Shown in pieces: positions 34,598-43,837 of a stretch of DNA of 64,000 bases. The notes beneath the pieces were generated by a model. The model had not been told where the DNA came from and did no database searches. It saw only the letters and a program-made list of their open reading frames with translations. Origin of the DNA: Candidatus Rifleibacteriota bacterium (GTDB lineage: Bacteria > Muiribacteriota > Ozemobacteria > Ozemobacterales > Ozemobacteraceae); the NCBI GenBank assembly GCA_024710355.1, contig JANJUX010000015.1, forward strand, positions 1 to 64,000, read 5' to 3'. Position numbers and translations under genes: made by a program. Position 1 is the stretch's first letter, and each line of letters begins with the position of its first letter.

Positions 34598-36391
34598 TTA
34601 TTTTCCGCGCAGTTTGGCGCGCTTTTCTGTGGCTTCGGCAGCGGTAAAATAGCCAAGTGATTTCAGGGTATTGACGCATTTAACCGCATCTTCGACGCGG
34701 CCGCGTTCAGCGTAGAATTCCATCAGCCCTTCGTGCAGCCGTCGGTCTTTTTTATACTCGGTCCTGGTCAACAGAATCAGAAACGCCAGCTCTTTAAGCC
34801 GGTCGTTTTCGCCATTGAAAGCGAGCTGCATCAGGTTGTCGTCAGGAATTATCGAGTCTTTCAGCGGCAGGGCCTTTAACCAGACGGTATGCGCGCCGGT
34901 GTATTTATTTGTCAGATCGTTGCCTGAAATCGGCGAATTATCTAGTACCTTGTTGTCTTTATAGTCTTTAGTGACCAGTTTTCGGCCAAAGAGGCTAAAA
35001 TTATCCTGATCATTGCGGTCTTTGAGATCTTTTTCGATCATTTTGCGGTTAACATCAGAGGTTGGTCGCACCTTGTTGAACCGCTTGAACCAGTATAACG
35101 CCTTTTCGTAATAGCCGCGTTCCTTGTAAAATTCGACCAAAGCTTCAAGGGCACTGGCATCGTCTTTGTTCAGGCTGAGAATCTGTAAAAAGTTGGCTTC
35201 AACGCCGGCATCATCCATCTTGCGATCGGCCATTTCGGCTTCAAGACGCAATTTTTCCTGCTTTTCGCGGGTTTCTTTAATTTCTTCAAGCCCCATTTCG
35301 GCCTTATCTTTATACTCAGGGTCTTTCTTCAGCTGTTTGAGAATATCTTCGGCCTTGTCATACTCTTCGCGGTGCAGATAGATGTCTGAGGCCTTCAGCA
35401 TGCCGTCACCAAGCTTTTTATTGGCCTTGTATGCTTCGTTGTATGAGGCGATCGCTTCGTTCTCCTGACCGGTATCAAGGTAAATCTGGGCCAGCTCGTA
35501 ATGCCCGGTGGCAGCATCAGAGTTCTTTTTGATTTCCTTTTTGTATTCCGTTTCAGCTTCCTGCATCTTGCCGGCTTTAACCAGACTTCTGGCCATATCA
35601 TAGCCGATCAGCTCCTTCATCTCGGGGTCACGGCGGCCGAGCTTCTTCGCCAGAGCAAAATATTCGGCCGCTTTTTCGGGCTGACCAGACTGTTCATAAG
35701 CTCTTGCAAGCAGCCAGTGTGTTTCGGCGTGTTTCTGGTCAAAAAGCAGCGCCTGCTCAAGAATTGGCAGCGCCTCTTTCGGGTTGTTTTTCTCGACGAG
35801 AATCGAGCCCAGCCCCCTCAGCGTATCAGGGTTATCTGGCTGCACCTGTCTTGCTTTGTAAAGCAGATCGTAGGCCTTGTCGAGATTACTGTTTTCAAGT
35901 TCATAAATGCCGAGGCGCGACAGGGCTTTTGCATTGGCCGGTTCGAGTTCGAGCGCTTTGCGGTAATGTTCAACGGCCTGATCGCTTTTTTTGCTGCTGT
36001 CGAGAAGCGTGCCCATGCGTACATGTATGTCTGCAGATTTAGGGAAGCCGACCAGCGCGGTTTCGAGGTGGCGCAGAGCCTGGGTGGGCGAACCTTCTTC
36101 GGAAACCATTATTCCGAGGTAGTAGTGCGCCATGAATTCCTCTGGCGATTTTCTGACGATCGAGCGCAGCGACTTGATGACTTCTTCTTTTTCTTTTTTG
36201 GAACCGATCTGCCAGGTGCGCCAGGCTTTGTCATAATAAGCTTCACTGATTTCCTGTTTCGGCTGCTGCAGTTTTACTTTTGGCCGGCGGGTTGCGGCAG
36301 CTGCCGGTTCGGTGCCGATCAGCCCATGCCCCGAAATGATCAGGGCCAGTGAAACCAGTTTTCCGATTTTAACGAAGGTCTGCCGACTCAT
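34598..36391 (-). CDS. exported TPR-repeat protein
   Basis: This 597-residue protein has a signal peptide (cleavage after EPAAAATRR region). Twelve or more tetratricopeptide units follow (PTQALRHLETALVGFPKS; DQAVEHYRKALELEPANA; KEALPILEQALLFDQKHA), then a charged coiled coil (about 355-390) and a less regular C-terminal part (about 450-597). AGAGGTGG precedes the ATG. It is probably a periplasmic scaffold. The neighbouring pseudopilin gene may share its function, but a 128-base gap separates them. Confidence 0.82.
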   Translation of the reverse strand: MSRQTFVKIGKLVSLALIISGHGLIGTEPAAAATRRPKVKLQQPKQEISEAYYDKAWRTWQIGSKKEKEEVIKSLRSIVRKSPEEFMAHYYLGIMVSEEGSPTQALRHLETALVGFPKSADIHVRMGTLLDSSKKSDQAVEHYRKALELEPANAKALSRLGIYELENSNLDKAYDLLYKARQVQPDNPDTLRGLGSILVEKNNPKEALPILEQALLFDQKHAETHWLLARAYEQSGQPEKAAEYFALAKKLGRRDPEMKELIGYDMARSLVKAGKMQEAETEYKKEIKKNSDAATGHYELAQIYLDTGQENEAIASYNEAYKANKKLGDGMLKASDIYLHREEYDKAEDILKQLKKDPEYKDKAEMGLEEIKETREKQEKLRLEAEMADRKMDDAGVEANFLQILSLNKDDASALEALVEFYKERGYYEKALYWFKRFNKVRPTSDVNRKMIEKDLKDRNDQDNFSLFGRKLVTKDYKDNKVLDNSPISGNDLTNKYTGAHTVWLKALPLKDSIIPDDNLMQLAFNGENDRLKELAFLILLTRTEYKKDRRLHEGLMEFYAERGRVEDAVKCVNTLKSLGYFTAAEATEKRAKLRGK

Positions 36392-36411
36392 AAACCACCT
36401 CTTGCTTCAGA

Positions 36412-36460
36412 TATGCCTAAAACTAACACGCCTGCCCCGGCAATGCAAAGGCAGGCGTGG
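36412..36460 (-). terminator. hairpin terminator after the DUF4079-like gene
   Basis: CACGCCTGCC and GGCAGGCGTG form a perfect 10-bp stem. On the minus strand TTAGTTTTAG follows, a modest T-tract. Confidence 0.55.
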
Positions 36461-36484
36461 AATTCTGATGAATTTCTCTGTGAA

Positions 36485-36934
36485 TCAGCTCATTGGCCCC
36501 TTAAACAGCACAACCAGCCCGGAAATAAGCGAGTAAGCCGAGCAGGCCAGAGTAAAGTAGAAAAGGCTGAAATGGAAACGCCGCAGATTGTCGCGCGATT
36601 TTTCCTTGACCAGGGTTTTGATCGAGTTGCCGACAAAGATATTGGCAAGCATCAGGCCGAGCAGAATGGCGCCAACAAAGCCGTGTCCATAGGTTTTCAT
36701 GAAAATGGTGTTGACCTGCAGAAACTGAACAACTCCGAAAATGCCGCCGACAAGGCCGATGGCAAAAAGAATCGCAGCAATTTTGCTGACTTTTTTGTGC
36801 TCTGCGAGAAAAACTCCGCGCTGATCGGCATCGGGGGATTTCGGGTTAACCGCCAGTGCCTGTTTGCCAAGATGATGGATCTTGAACAGGTAAGACAGCA
36901 CAAAAAGCATGAAAATCGGGTGAATGAACTTCAT
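36485..36934 (-). CDS. four-helix membrane protein, DUF4079/cytochrome b561-like
   Basis: This 149-residue protein has four predicted transmembrane helices (about 3-22, 48-70, 80-102 and 125-146). Its pattern resembles DUF4079: HPIFMLFVLSYL in helix 1, HKKVSKIAAILFAIG in helix 2, YGHGFVGAILLGL in helix 3 and RRFHFSLFYFTL in helix 4. Histidines sit near the ends of each helix, as in b-type cytochromes, so it may bind haem; this is inference. AAGGAG lies upstream of the ATG, with wide spacing. The BON/zinc-ribbon gene ends 15 bases upstream, so this is the second gene of that operon... in minus-strand order it precedes the BON gene stop only by position; the two starts are at 38860 and 36934. 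Confidence 0.65.
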   Translation of the reverse strand: MKFIHPIFMLFVLSYLFKIHHLGKQALAVNPKSPDADQRGVFLAEHKKVSKIAAILFAIGLVGGIFGVVQFLQVNTIFMKTYGHGFVGAILLGLMLANIFVGNSIKTLVKEKSRDNLRRFHFSLFYFTLACSAYSLISGLVVLFKGPMS

Positions 36935-36949
36935 GACGCAACACGCTCC

Positions 36950-38860
36950 TTAAAGTTTAAATTTGCTGATGTCAAAGTCATCGAGGTCGAGAGGGTCTTT
37001 GGTACCTTTCTTCTTCGATGGCGACTTTTCTTCAACCGGGCTGTCGAGGTCAATTATATTGTCAAGGTTGAAGGGGTTGTCGTCAGCAGGAGCAGGTTTC
37101 GCTGGTGCTGGCGGCTTCTTGCCAGGAGCTGGAGAAGGCGCCGGGGTCGGGGCGTCGTCATTGGGGAAAACTTCGAGAACATCCAGTTCCAGGTCGAGGT
37201 TTCCAAAGGGGTTCTTGTTCTGGCCAGAACCCTGGTTTGCGGGCAAGCCAAGATTCAGGTCGCCATCTGAAAACAGAGAAGCAAAAAGGTCTTTGCCCCC
37301 CTTGGCGTCTTTGGGCGGGGTTTGCGGCCGCATAGGCGGCAGCGGCGTGTCATCGTCTTCAAAAACATCTGTGGGGGGCGGAGCCGCTGGTCTGGTTGCC
37401 GGTTTTGCTTCTGCCGCCGGTTTGCCGCCGGTCTGGCGTATCGGTGGCAGTGGGGTGTCTTCGTCTTCAGCCGGGGCCTGCGGTTCAAGCTGCCCAAGTG
37501 AACCAAGATCGAAGGCGGGCGTTTCGTCGGCTGTCTCGCCGCCGGGTAGGCCAAGGTCAGTATCTGAACCCGATATGAGTGCGTCGAAATTAAAGTCAGG
37601 TACCGATGCCTTCGGTGGCTGCGGAGCGGCGGGGCTTGCGGCTGGTTTTGCCGGGCTTGCCTGCCTGGGTGGCTGGGTCGGTATGGGTGTGACAGGAACG
37701 GTAGGTTCAGATTCTGTCGGAAGGTCGGTTTCCAGACCAGGTATTTCGGTCTTCAGGCTGCCAAAAAGGTTGTCGAGCTCAGGGCTGCCGGCTTTGTTTT
37801 CGGGCGATTCACCACCGCCGAGCGTAAATTTGCTGAAATCCGGGGTGTCGATATCATCTTCGGGCAGTTCTTCTGCTACAGGTTTTACGGGCTCGCTAAA
37901 AACAGGCGGCATTGTCTGATCCGGCCTCGCAGGCAACGGTGCCGGCTTGGCCGGTGCGGGCGTTACGGCTGGCGCTGCCGGGGAATTCTGAGTCGTATGC
38001 GATGATGGCTGCACCGGCGTCTGAGGCACAACCGGAGATTGCGGCACGTTGCTTTTGACGGCGGGGCCGGTTGCAGGCATGGGCTTGATTGCCGGAACGA
38101 CCGGTTTGCCCGCGCCGACTGCGGGTGCTGGTGTTTTGGCCACCGGCGGAACAACCGGAGAGGTCGGCATCGGCGCAGGCTTTACTGCAGATATGTCTGA
38201 CGCTGACGGTTTAACAGGCGAGGCTGCCGGCGGTTTTGGCATCTCGGTTGCCGGCGACTGAGCCGGGCTTGCGGCCGGTTTAACCGGGCTGACGTTGCCG
38301 GGCAGGTTTTTTAAAGCTTCAGGGGCGACAACCACGGGTGTGCCGGGCGCAACCGGTCTTACTACCGGTGAAAGAAGCGGGGAGGCTGGCCGTTTCTTTT
38401 TTAAAACCGGCTTGACCGGCAGGGCAGGCCTGCGTGGCCGTGCAGCGCCAGATTTTGCCGCGCCTGCAAGCGGCTTACCGCAGCATGGGCAGAATCTGAT
38501 GACGTAATCGCAGTCGGGGCAGACAATGCCTTCGCCATCGATAACCGGCGCGCCACTGCCACCGCCGCCTGTCTGGGCAGCCGAAGCTGATTCCCAGATG
38601 CCGCTGTCGTTTTTACTCCAGTTGGTCAATTCAAAAACGATTTCCTTGACCCCTGGAAGATTTTTCAGGCTGGATTCAATGAATTTTAGTTCTACCGCCG
38701 TTTCGTCGGCCGTTTTTTCAAGCCCGACAAAACACAGCTCGCCCTGCAGACTCACTACTCCGGCCTTGACAGGAAACTTCAGTTTTGACAGGTCAATTCG
38801 CCGGCCAGACAGTTCGCGTCTGATTCCGGCGCCAATTGCAAGGTCAGTCGCCTCCCTCAA
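36950..38860 (-). CDS. BON-like, zinc-ribbon, proline-rich cytoplasmic protein
   Basis: This 636-residue protein has no signal peptide. Residues about 1-90 resemble a BON domain (GAGIRRELSGRRID; VVSLQGELCFVG; SLKNLPGVKEIVFELTN). A zinc ribbon follows, with CPDCDYVIRFCPCCGKPL giving CxxC...CxxC. The remaining 480 residues are disordered and rich in Pro and Ala, with acidic DTPLPPxR repeats and a short C-terminal motif DPLDLDDFDISKFKL; similar FDI/FSKF motifs recur inside (PDFSKFTLGGG, PDFNFDALISG). The start is a TTG, six bases after GGAGG. It may be an adaptor that binds partners through these short motifs. The function is unknown. Confidence 0.7.
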   Translation of the reverse strand: MREATDLAIGAGIRRELSGRRIDLSKLKFPVKAGVVSLQGELCFVGLEKTADETAVELKFIESSLKNLPGVKEIVFELTNWSKNDSGIWESASAAQTGGGGSGAPVIDGEGIVCPDCDYVIRFCPCCGKPLAGAAKSGAARPRRPALPVKPVLKKKRPASPLLSPVVRPVAPGTPVVVAPEALKNLPGNVSPVKPAASPAQSPATEMPKPPAASPVKPSASDISAVKPAPMPTSPVVPPVAKTPAPAVGAGKPVVPAIKPMPATGPAVKSNVPQSPVVPQTPVQPSSHTTQNSPAAPAVTPAPAKPAPLPARPDQTMPPVFSEPVKPVAEELPEDDIDTPDFSKFTLGGGESPENKAGSPELDNLFGSLKTEIPGLETDLPTESEPTVPVTPIPTQPPRQASPAKPAASPAAPQPPKASVPDFNFDALISGSDTDLGLPGGETADETPAFDLGSLGQLEPQAPAEDEDTPLPPIRQTGGKPAAEAKPATRPAAPPPTDVFEDDDTPLPPMRPQTPPKDAKGGKDLFASLFSDGDLNLGLPANQGSGQNKNPFGNLDLELDVLEVFPNDDAPTPAPSPAPGKKPPAPAKPAPADDNPFNLDNIIDLDSPVEEKSPSKKKGTKDPLDLDDFDISKFKL

Positions 38861-38946
38861 TGTTGGCCTCCAGTTCCGTTCGTGAAATTACAATTCAAGG
38901 AGAATAATCGGCAAAGCGGCAGAATTTGTTTACGGCGTATTTTTGA

Positions 38947-39870
38947 TTATAACGCAAACTGACCAACGAATGCAGCAATCTGCTGGAAAATTGCTGCCGG
39001 GTCTTGCTGACTGCCGATGTCGACCGGCGCGACCCCGGGTCTGCGTCTGAACCAGGTTTCCTGGCGCTTGGCGTATTGCCGGGTATGAATTATGATCAGC
39101 TCTTTAACCTGAGCGACCGTCATTGCACCGTTGAAATTTGCGAACCATTCCTGATAACCGATCGAATTAAGGCCGGGCGCCTGTTGCCCGAACTTGCTCA
39201 CCAGTTGCCTGACTTCGGCTTCGAGACCGTCCGCGATCATTTTGTCGACCCGCAGAGCGATCGAGCGATGCAGCTCTTCGCGTGCCCTGGTTACCACAAC
39301 CGGAAAAAAATCCGCTTCTGTTAACAGGCTGACCGGCCGGTTCTCGGCATAGGGTTTGCCGGTCGTTTCGACAATTTCGATAGCCCGAAGCACCCGCCTT
39401 GAATTATTCGTATCGATGCCTGCAACCGCTGCCGGGTCGAGCTGCTGCAGCATGCCCACCATATATTCGAGACCCCGGTTTTCGAGTAGTTTGCGCAGTT
39501 CTTCCGCCCTTTGCAGGTTTTGCCCGGCGTCACCGAGCCCCTCTGAAATCGCGGCGTAATAGAAACCGGTGCCGCCGGTCAGCAGAGGTATTTTTTTGCG
39601 CCCCCAGATTTCCCGGCAGACTTCGGCCGCTTTCTGTGCATAATCAGCGGCACTGAAATTTTCGGCCGGGCTGAGAAAATTGAAAAGATGATGCGGCACC
39701 TGCTGCAACTCTTCTGGTGACGGGCTGGCGGTGCCGATCTGCATGCCGCGATAAACCTGCCGCGAGTCGCAGTTGACGATCTCGCCGTCGAAGCGACGGG
39801 CAATTTCTATGGCAAGGGCCGTTTTACCTGAGGCGGTGGGCCCGAGAACCGCCAGCGCCGGTTTCTGCAT
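38947..39870 (-). CDS. miaA: tRNA dimethylallyltransferase
   Basis: This 307-residue protein has the normal MiaA length. The P-loop GPTASGKT is at 10-17, followed by FDGEIVNCDSRQVYRGM (catalytic Asp and Thr/Arg region), GGTGFYYAAISEGL and the NNSRRVLRAIEI motif. It adds dimethylallyl to A37 of tRNAs reading UNN codons. Its ATG overlaps the mutL stop (ATGA), the same gene order as mutL-miaA in enterobacteria. A longer upstream frame lies inside mutL and is rejected. Confidence 0.95.
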   Translation of the reverse strand: MQKPALAVLGPTASGKTALAIEIARRFDGEIVNCDSRQVYRGMQIGTASPSPEELQQVPHHLFNFLSPAENFSAADYAQKAAEVCREIWGRKKIPLLTGGTGFYYAAISEGLGDAGQNLQRAEELRKLLENRGLEYMVGMLQQLDPAAVAGIDTNNSRRVLRAIEIVETTGKPYAENRPVSLLTEADFFPVVVTRAREELHRSIALRVDKMIADGLEAEVRQLVSKFGQQAPGLNSIGYQEWFANFNGAMTVAQVKELIIIHTRQYAKRQETWFRRRPGVAPVDIGSQQDPAAIFQQIAAFVGQFAL

Positions 39871-41741
39871 CAGGTTCGCAAAAAGCCGGTCTCGATCTGC
39901 CTGGTGGTGAGTCTGATCACGATCGGTCGGCCGTGCGGGCAGGTGAACGGGTTTTCGGTTTTCAGCAGCTGTTCGAGCAGGCTGTTCCATTCTGAGTCGG
40001 TCAGCGGATCGCCGGCTTTAACTGCGGCTTTGCAGGCCATCATTTTCAGCAGGTCGGTCTTGATTTCGGCGATAGATCTGCTTTCCCAGCCGTTGAGTAC
40101 TTCAGACAGCACGTTCTGAATCGATTCGCTGTCAGAAGTTTTCTTCTCTGAAACCGGAACCGCCGTGACGTAAAACTGGTTGTCTTCTTCCTGGTGAATG
40201 GAAAAGCCCAGACTTTTCAGCTGTGACAGCTGATCTTTGATAATCAGTCGTTCAGACGGCAGCAACCGCAGCGGCACCGGGAACAGCAGAGGTTGGGCGG
40301 TAACAGGCATATCTTTGTAGGTGCTGGTGTACTGGTCGAAAAGGATGCGTTCGTGTGCTGCGTGCTGGTCGATGATGAACAGGCCCTCTTCATCTTCGCC
40401 AAGCAGATACGAATTTTTCAGCTGCGCCAGTATTCGAGGGTTGTGCAGGGTGACAACCGGTGCGAATGCAGCTCCGGTAGCTGCCGGCGGCATTACAGAA
40501 TGGGGGCCGAGTCTTTTGACTTCGGTTTCTTTGAGCTCATATATTCGTGCATCGCCGCTATTTGCGGGGCGTGCCGGCATGCTGAAAGAAGGCGGTGGGG
40601 TAAAAATCGACGGGCGTGCAGAAAGCTGCTGATTATTGCTGGTAGCATCGACGCTGTCGTCGAAATCAGGCAGATCGGAGGTCTCAGGCTCGGGTCCTGT
40701 CGGTTCTGCCGGCCGCACCGGCGCTGAAACCATGCGCAGGCCTGAGAGGCTCGATTGGATTGTTTCCCAGATGGTGGCGAAAACCCAGCGCTCATCCTTG
40801 AAGCGGATCTCGGTTTTCTGCGGGTGCACGTTGACGTCGATCATTTCTGGCGGCACGCGCAGATCGAGAATGAGAACCGGGTAGCGGCCCTTCGGAAAAA
40901 ACGCGGAACAGGCCTTGTTGATTGCCTGGGTCAGCAGTTTTGTTTTTACGACCCGGCGGTTGACCAGAGTCGTCATGTAGCGGGCCGCTGGCCTGGCCTG
41001 GTTCGGCGGCGAAATATAACCGCGCAGCGACATGCCGGTGCCGGCGATCGAGGCCGGTTCTTTAAGCTGAACCAGACTGCGGGTCACTTCGGGGCCGTAG
41101 ACGGCGAGAATTGCATCGATCAGATTGCCCGAACCGTTGGTGCCGGCGATCTGGATGTTGCCTTTGCTGAATTTGAAAGCGATCTCAGGGTAGCCCATCA
41201 TATAGTGGCAGACTACATCTGAAATCTGCGCCATTTCTGACTGCACGCTCTTGAGAAACTTGCGCCGCGCCGGAACATTGAAAAACAGGTTTTTGACCTG
41301 AATGCGCGTGCCGCGGGGAAAAGGATCGGAATCGTGGCTGACAATGCGGCCACCTTCGATCAGAAGTTTCGAGCCGGTTTCTTCGCTTTCGTGGCGGGTT
41401 ACCATCGATACGCGCGCCACCGAAGCGATGGTTGGCAACGCTTCGCCGCGGAAACCAAGCGAGGCGATATGCTCAAGTTCGGCGTCATCTTTGAGTTTGC
41501 TGGTGGCATGCGGGGTGAAGGCCAGCAGAGCGTCGCTACGGCACATGCCTTCGCCATTGTCGGTGATTTCGATCAGCTTCTGACCGCCGTCTTTTATTTC
41601 AACTTCGATACGGGTGGCGCGGGCGTCGATAGAGTTCTCGATGAGTTCCTTGACCACCGAAGCCGGCCTTTCGACCACTTCGCCAGCGGCGATTCTACAG
41701 ATAATGTCGTCTGAAAGGACTTTTATTTTCCCGTTCTGCAT
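39870..41741 (-). CDS. mutL: DNA mismatch repair protein MutL
   Basis: This 623-residue protein has the GHL ATPase motifs IAAGEVVERPASVVKELIENSIDA, DNGEGM and GFRGEAL. The C-terminal domain has the endonuclease-type metal motif DQHAAHERILFD, where the last position of the family DQHAxxExxxxE motif is Asp instead of Glu. ACKAAVKAG and CPHGRP, also part of the nuclease site, are present. Between them lies a Pro/Ser linker (about 330-420). It couples MutS mismatch recognition to strand incision. It starts nine bases after tsaD. MutS is not in the window. Confidence 0.95.
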   Translation of the reverse strand: MQNGKIKVLSDDIICRIAAGEVVERPASVVKELIENSIDARATRIEVEIKDGGQKLIEITDNGEGMCRSDALLAFTPHATSKLKDDAELEHIASLGFRGEALPTIASVARVSMVTRHESEETGSKLLIEGGRIVSHDSDPFPRGTRIQVKNLFFNVPARRKFLKSVQSEMAQISDVVCHYMMGYPEIAFKFSKGNIQIAGTNGSGNLIDAILAVYGPEVTRSLVQLKEPASIAGTGMSLRGYISPPNQARPAARYMTTLVNRRVVKTKLLTQAINKACSAFFPKGRYPVLILDLRVPPEMIDVNVHPQKTEIRFKDERWVFATIWETIQSSLSGLRMVSAPVRPAEPTGPEPETSDLPDFDDSVDATSNNQQLSARPSIFTPPPSFSMPARPANSGDARIYELKETEVKRLGPHSVMPPAATGAAFAPVVTLHNPRILAQLKNSYLLGEDEEGLFIIDQHAAHERILFDQYTSTYKDMPVTAQPLLFPVPLRLLPSERLIIKDQLSQLKSLGFSIHQEEDNQFYVTAVPVSEKKTSDSESIQNVLSEVLNGWESRSIAEIKTDLLKMMACKAAVKAGDPLTDSEWNSLLEQLLKTENPFTCPHGRPIVIRLTTRQIETGFLRT

Positions 41742-41750
41742 GCGTTTTCC

Positions 41751-42761
41751 TTAAAAATTGTGCGGGCCGCCCATTTCCCAGCTGGCGACAGCGTTAACTT
41801 CGAGGCTGTTGGCGGGCGCTGCATCTGCCGTGAAATAGCCGTGGGCGGCGATCATAGCGGCATTGTCGGTGCAGAGGTGAATGGTGGGCAGCAGTAGTTC
41901 GGCTTTGTGAGCGTCTGCCAGTTGCTGCATTTTTTCGCGCAGGGGTCGGTTGGCGGCAACGCCGCCGGCCATGACCAGCTTTCTGGCGCGGGTTTCGTTG
42001 AGCGCCATTTCGACTTTCTCGGCGAAACTCTCGGCAACTGCCTGCTGCAGGCTGGCACAGAGATCTCTCATGTTGAGGCGGTCGCCTTCCTGTTCGACAA
42101 TGCGCATAACTGCAGTTTTAAGGCCGCTGAAGCTGAAGACGTAGCCTTTGCCTGCCATCGGGCGGGGCAGGCGGTAGCGTTTCGGGTCGCCGCCTTCGCC
42201 GGTTTTCTGAATGACCGGACCGCCCGGGTAGCCGAGATTGAGGTGACGGGCAACTTTGTCAAAGAGTTCGCCTGGCGCATCATCGAGTGTCTGGGCCAGG
42301 CATTTGAACTGGCGCGGGCCGGTAACATATACCAGATTCGAATTTCCGCCCGAGACAATCAGCCCGAGGTAGGGGAATTCAGGCTTGCGACCGGCGGCAA
42401 GAAATGATGCTGTCAGATGTGCTTCGATGTGATTGACGGGTATCAAGGGCACTTTGAGCTGCCAGGCCAGGGCTTTAGCGGTGCTCAGGCCGATAAGAAG
42501 AGGCCCTAGAAGACCAGGGCCGGCGGTTACCGCTATCTGGCCGATGTCTTTGAATTCGCAGCGGGCCGCCGTCATTGCCTCGTTCAGCAGGGGCAAAATC
42601 GCTTCCAGATGCTTGCGCGAGGCGACTTCGGGCACGACACCGCCAAAACGGCGGTGAATTTCGATCTGCGACGAGACGAGGCTTGCAAGAACCTCAACGC
42701 CGTCTCTGACCAGAGCAACGGAAGTATCATCACATGAAGATTCGATACCAAGAGTGATCAT
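41751..42761 (-). CDS. tsaD: tRNA N6-adenosine threonylcarbamoyltransferase
   Basis: This 336-residue Kae1/TsaD protein has GIESSCDDTSVALV at its start, the metal-binding HIEAH (H111, H115), VSGGNSNLVYV, and C-terminal MAGGVAANRPLREKM and the Asp of CTDNAAMIAAHG. It transfers threonylcarbamoyl to A37 of ANN-decoding tRNAs with TsaB and TsaE. The start overlaps the tsaB stop by four bases (ATGA). Confidence 0.96.
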   Translation of the reverse strand: MITLGIESSCDDTSVALVRDGVEVLASLVSSQIEIHRRFGGVVPEVASRKHLEAILPLLNEAMTAARCEFKDIGQIAVTAGPGLLGPLLIGLSTAKALAWQLKVPLIPVNHIEAHLTASFLAAGRKPEFPYLGLIVSGGNSNLVYVTGPRQFKCLAQTLDDAPGELFDKVARHLNLGYPGGPVIQKTGEGGDPKRYRLPRPMAGKGYVFSFSGLKTAVMRIVEQEGDRLNMRDLCASLQQAVAESFAEKVEMALNETRARKLVMAGGVAANRPLREKMQQLADAHKAELLLPTIHLCTDNAAMIAAHGYFTADAAPANSLEVNAVASWEMGGPHNF

Positions 42762-43390
42762 GAGGCTTCCTTGAATTTTCGTTCTGCCTGCGACGGAATA
42801 ACGTATAACGGCAGAACGTTGAGAATCTCGGGCAGGCTGCGGGCCGGCGAATGGCAGCCCAGGTTTATGAGTTTGTGCAGAGCCGCCGGTTCTGGCTGCA
42901 GGCTGGTAACGCCGGGGTAAGAAAATCTGATACCGTAGGTGTATGGCATGGCGCCGGCGGTGGTTCTTTCGATAAGCTCGGGCTGGCTGTGATTCAGATC
43001 GGGCAGATCAGCATTTATTGAGAAAGCTTTGTCGATGAGTGTCGGCATGACCAGGCGCACCCGGCCGCTGATATTCTTTTCGACCAGCGTCTGCAAAGAC
43101 CAGTCGAAGATACTGATGCCCACAAGTGGTTTGTTGGCAAGCATGGCAGCGGTTCTCAGAAATGCGGCTGCGACTCTGAGGCCTGTCAGGCTGCCGGGCC
43201 CGGTGCAGACCGCAAGAAGGTCGAGATCGGCAAAGGTCATGTCTGCGTTCTGCAGCATTTCGTCGCAGATATTCGTGATTCTGGCGGCAAAATTGCGGTC
43301 GGTGGCAAATACCTGTGACCTGAATCCGGCTGCATTGCCAGTTTGGGCAAAAGTGCTGTTCTCAGAGGCGTCGATAAAAAGGTATTTCAT
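42758..43390 (-). CDS. tsaB: tRNA t6A biosynthesis protein TsaB
   Basis: This 210-residue TsaB/YeaZ protein has the ASKHA-fold N-terminus MKYLFIDASENSTFA and the family signature CTGPGSLTGLRVAAAFLRT. It is the scaffold that dimerises with TsaD. The ATG at 43390 overlaps the tsaE stop (TAATG). An upstream in-frame extension (about six codons) lies inside tsaE and is less likely. Confidence 0.93.
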   Translation of the reverse strand: MKYLFIDASENSTFAQTGNAAGFRSQVFATDRNFAARITNICDEMLQNADMTFADLDLLAVCTGPGSLTGLRVAAAFLRTAAMLANKPLVGISIFDWSLQTLVEKNISGRVRLVMPTLIDKAFSINADLPDLNHSQPELIERTTAGAMPYTYGIRFSYPGVTSLQPEPAALHKLINLGCHSPARSLPEILNVLPLYVIPSQAERKFKEAS

Positions 43391-43833
43391 TACTGCCCGT
43401 CCTTCCATTGCCAGTCTATCTGCCGGTGATGCTCGTGGTCTTCGTCGAAACAGCTGATGCGCACATCAAGATGCGGCAGGCGGTCGAGTTCGGGCACCCG
43501 CTCAGCCCATTCGATCAGACAGGGCTGACCGGCGTCAAGAATCTCGAAAAGTCCGATGTCGACGACCTCTTCGAAACAGTTGACGCGATACAGGTCAAGA
43601 TGAAACATGCAGCCGCCAGAACCCCGGTATTCATTCATCAGCGTGTAGGTCGGGCTCGAAACATTGGTTTTAATGCCAAGCCCTTGAGCGAATCCGCGTG
43701 CAAAGAGTGTTTTGCCGGCGCCAAGCGAACCGTGCAGCAACACCAGCGCCTTAGGGAACTGGCCAGCCAGGCTGGCTGCTGTTTCCAGGGTCTGTTCGGG
43801 TGATAGACTTTTGATGGTGGCGGAGTTCGGCAT
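43390..43833 (-). CDS. tsaE: tRNA t6A biosynthesis ATPase TsaE
   Basis: This 147-residue protein has the TsaE P-loop GSLGAGKT (35-42), the switch region SPTYTLMNEYRG and HLDLYR, and IEWAERVPE. It drives turnover of the TsaB-TsaD complex. It starts four bases after the helicase stop. All t6A genes but tsaC are present here. Confidence 0.95.
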   Translation of the reverse strand: MPNSATIKSLSPEQTLETAASLAGQFPKALVLLHGSLGAGKTLFARGFAQGLGIKTNVSSPTYTLMNEYRGSGGCMFHLDLYRVNCFEEVVDIGLFEILDAGQPCLIEWAERVPELDRLPHLDVRISCFDEDHEHHRQIDWQWKDGQ

Positions 43834-43837
43834 TGAA

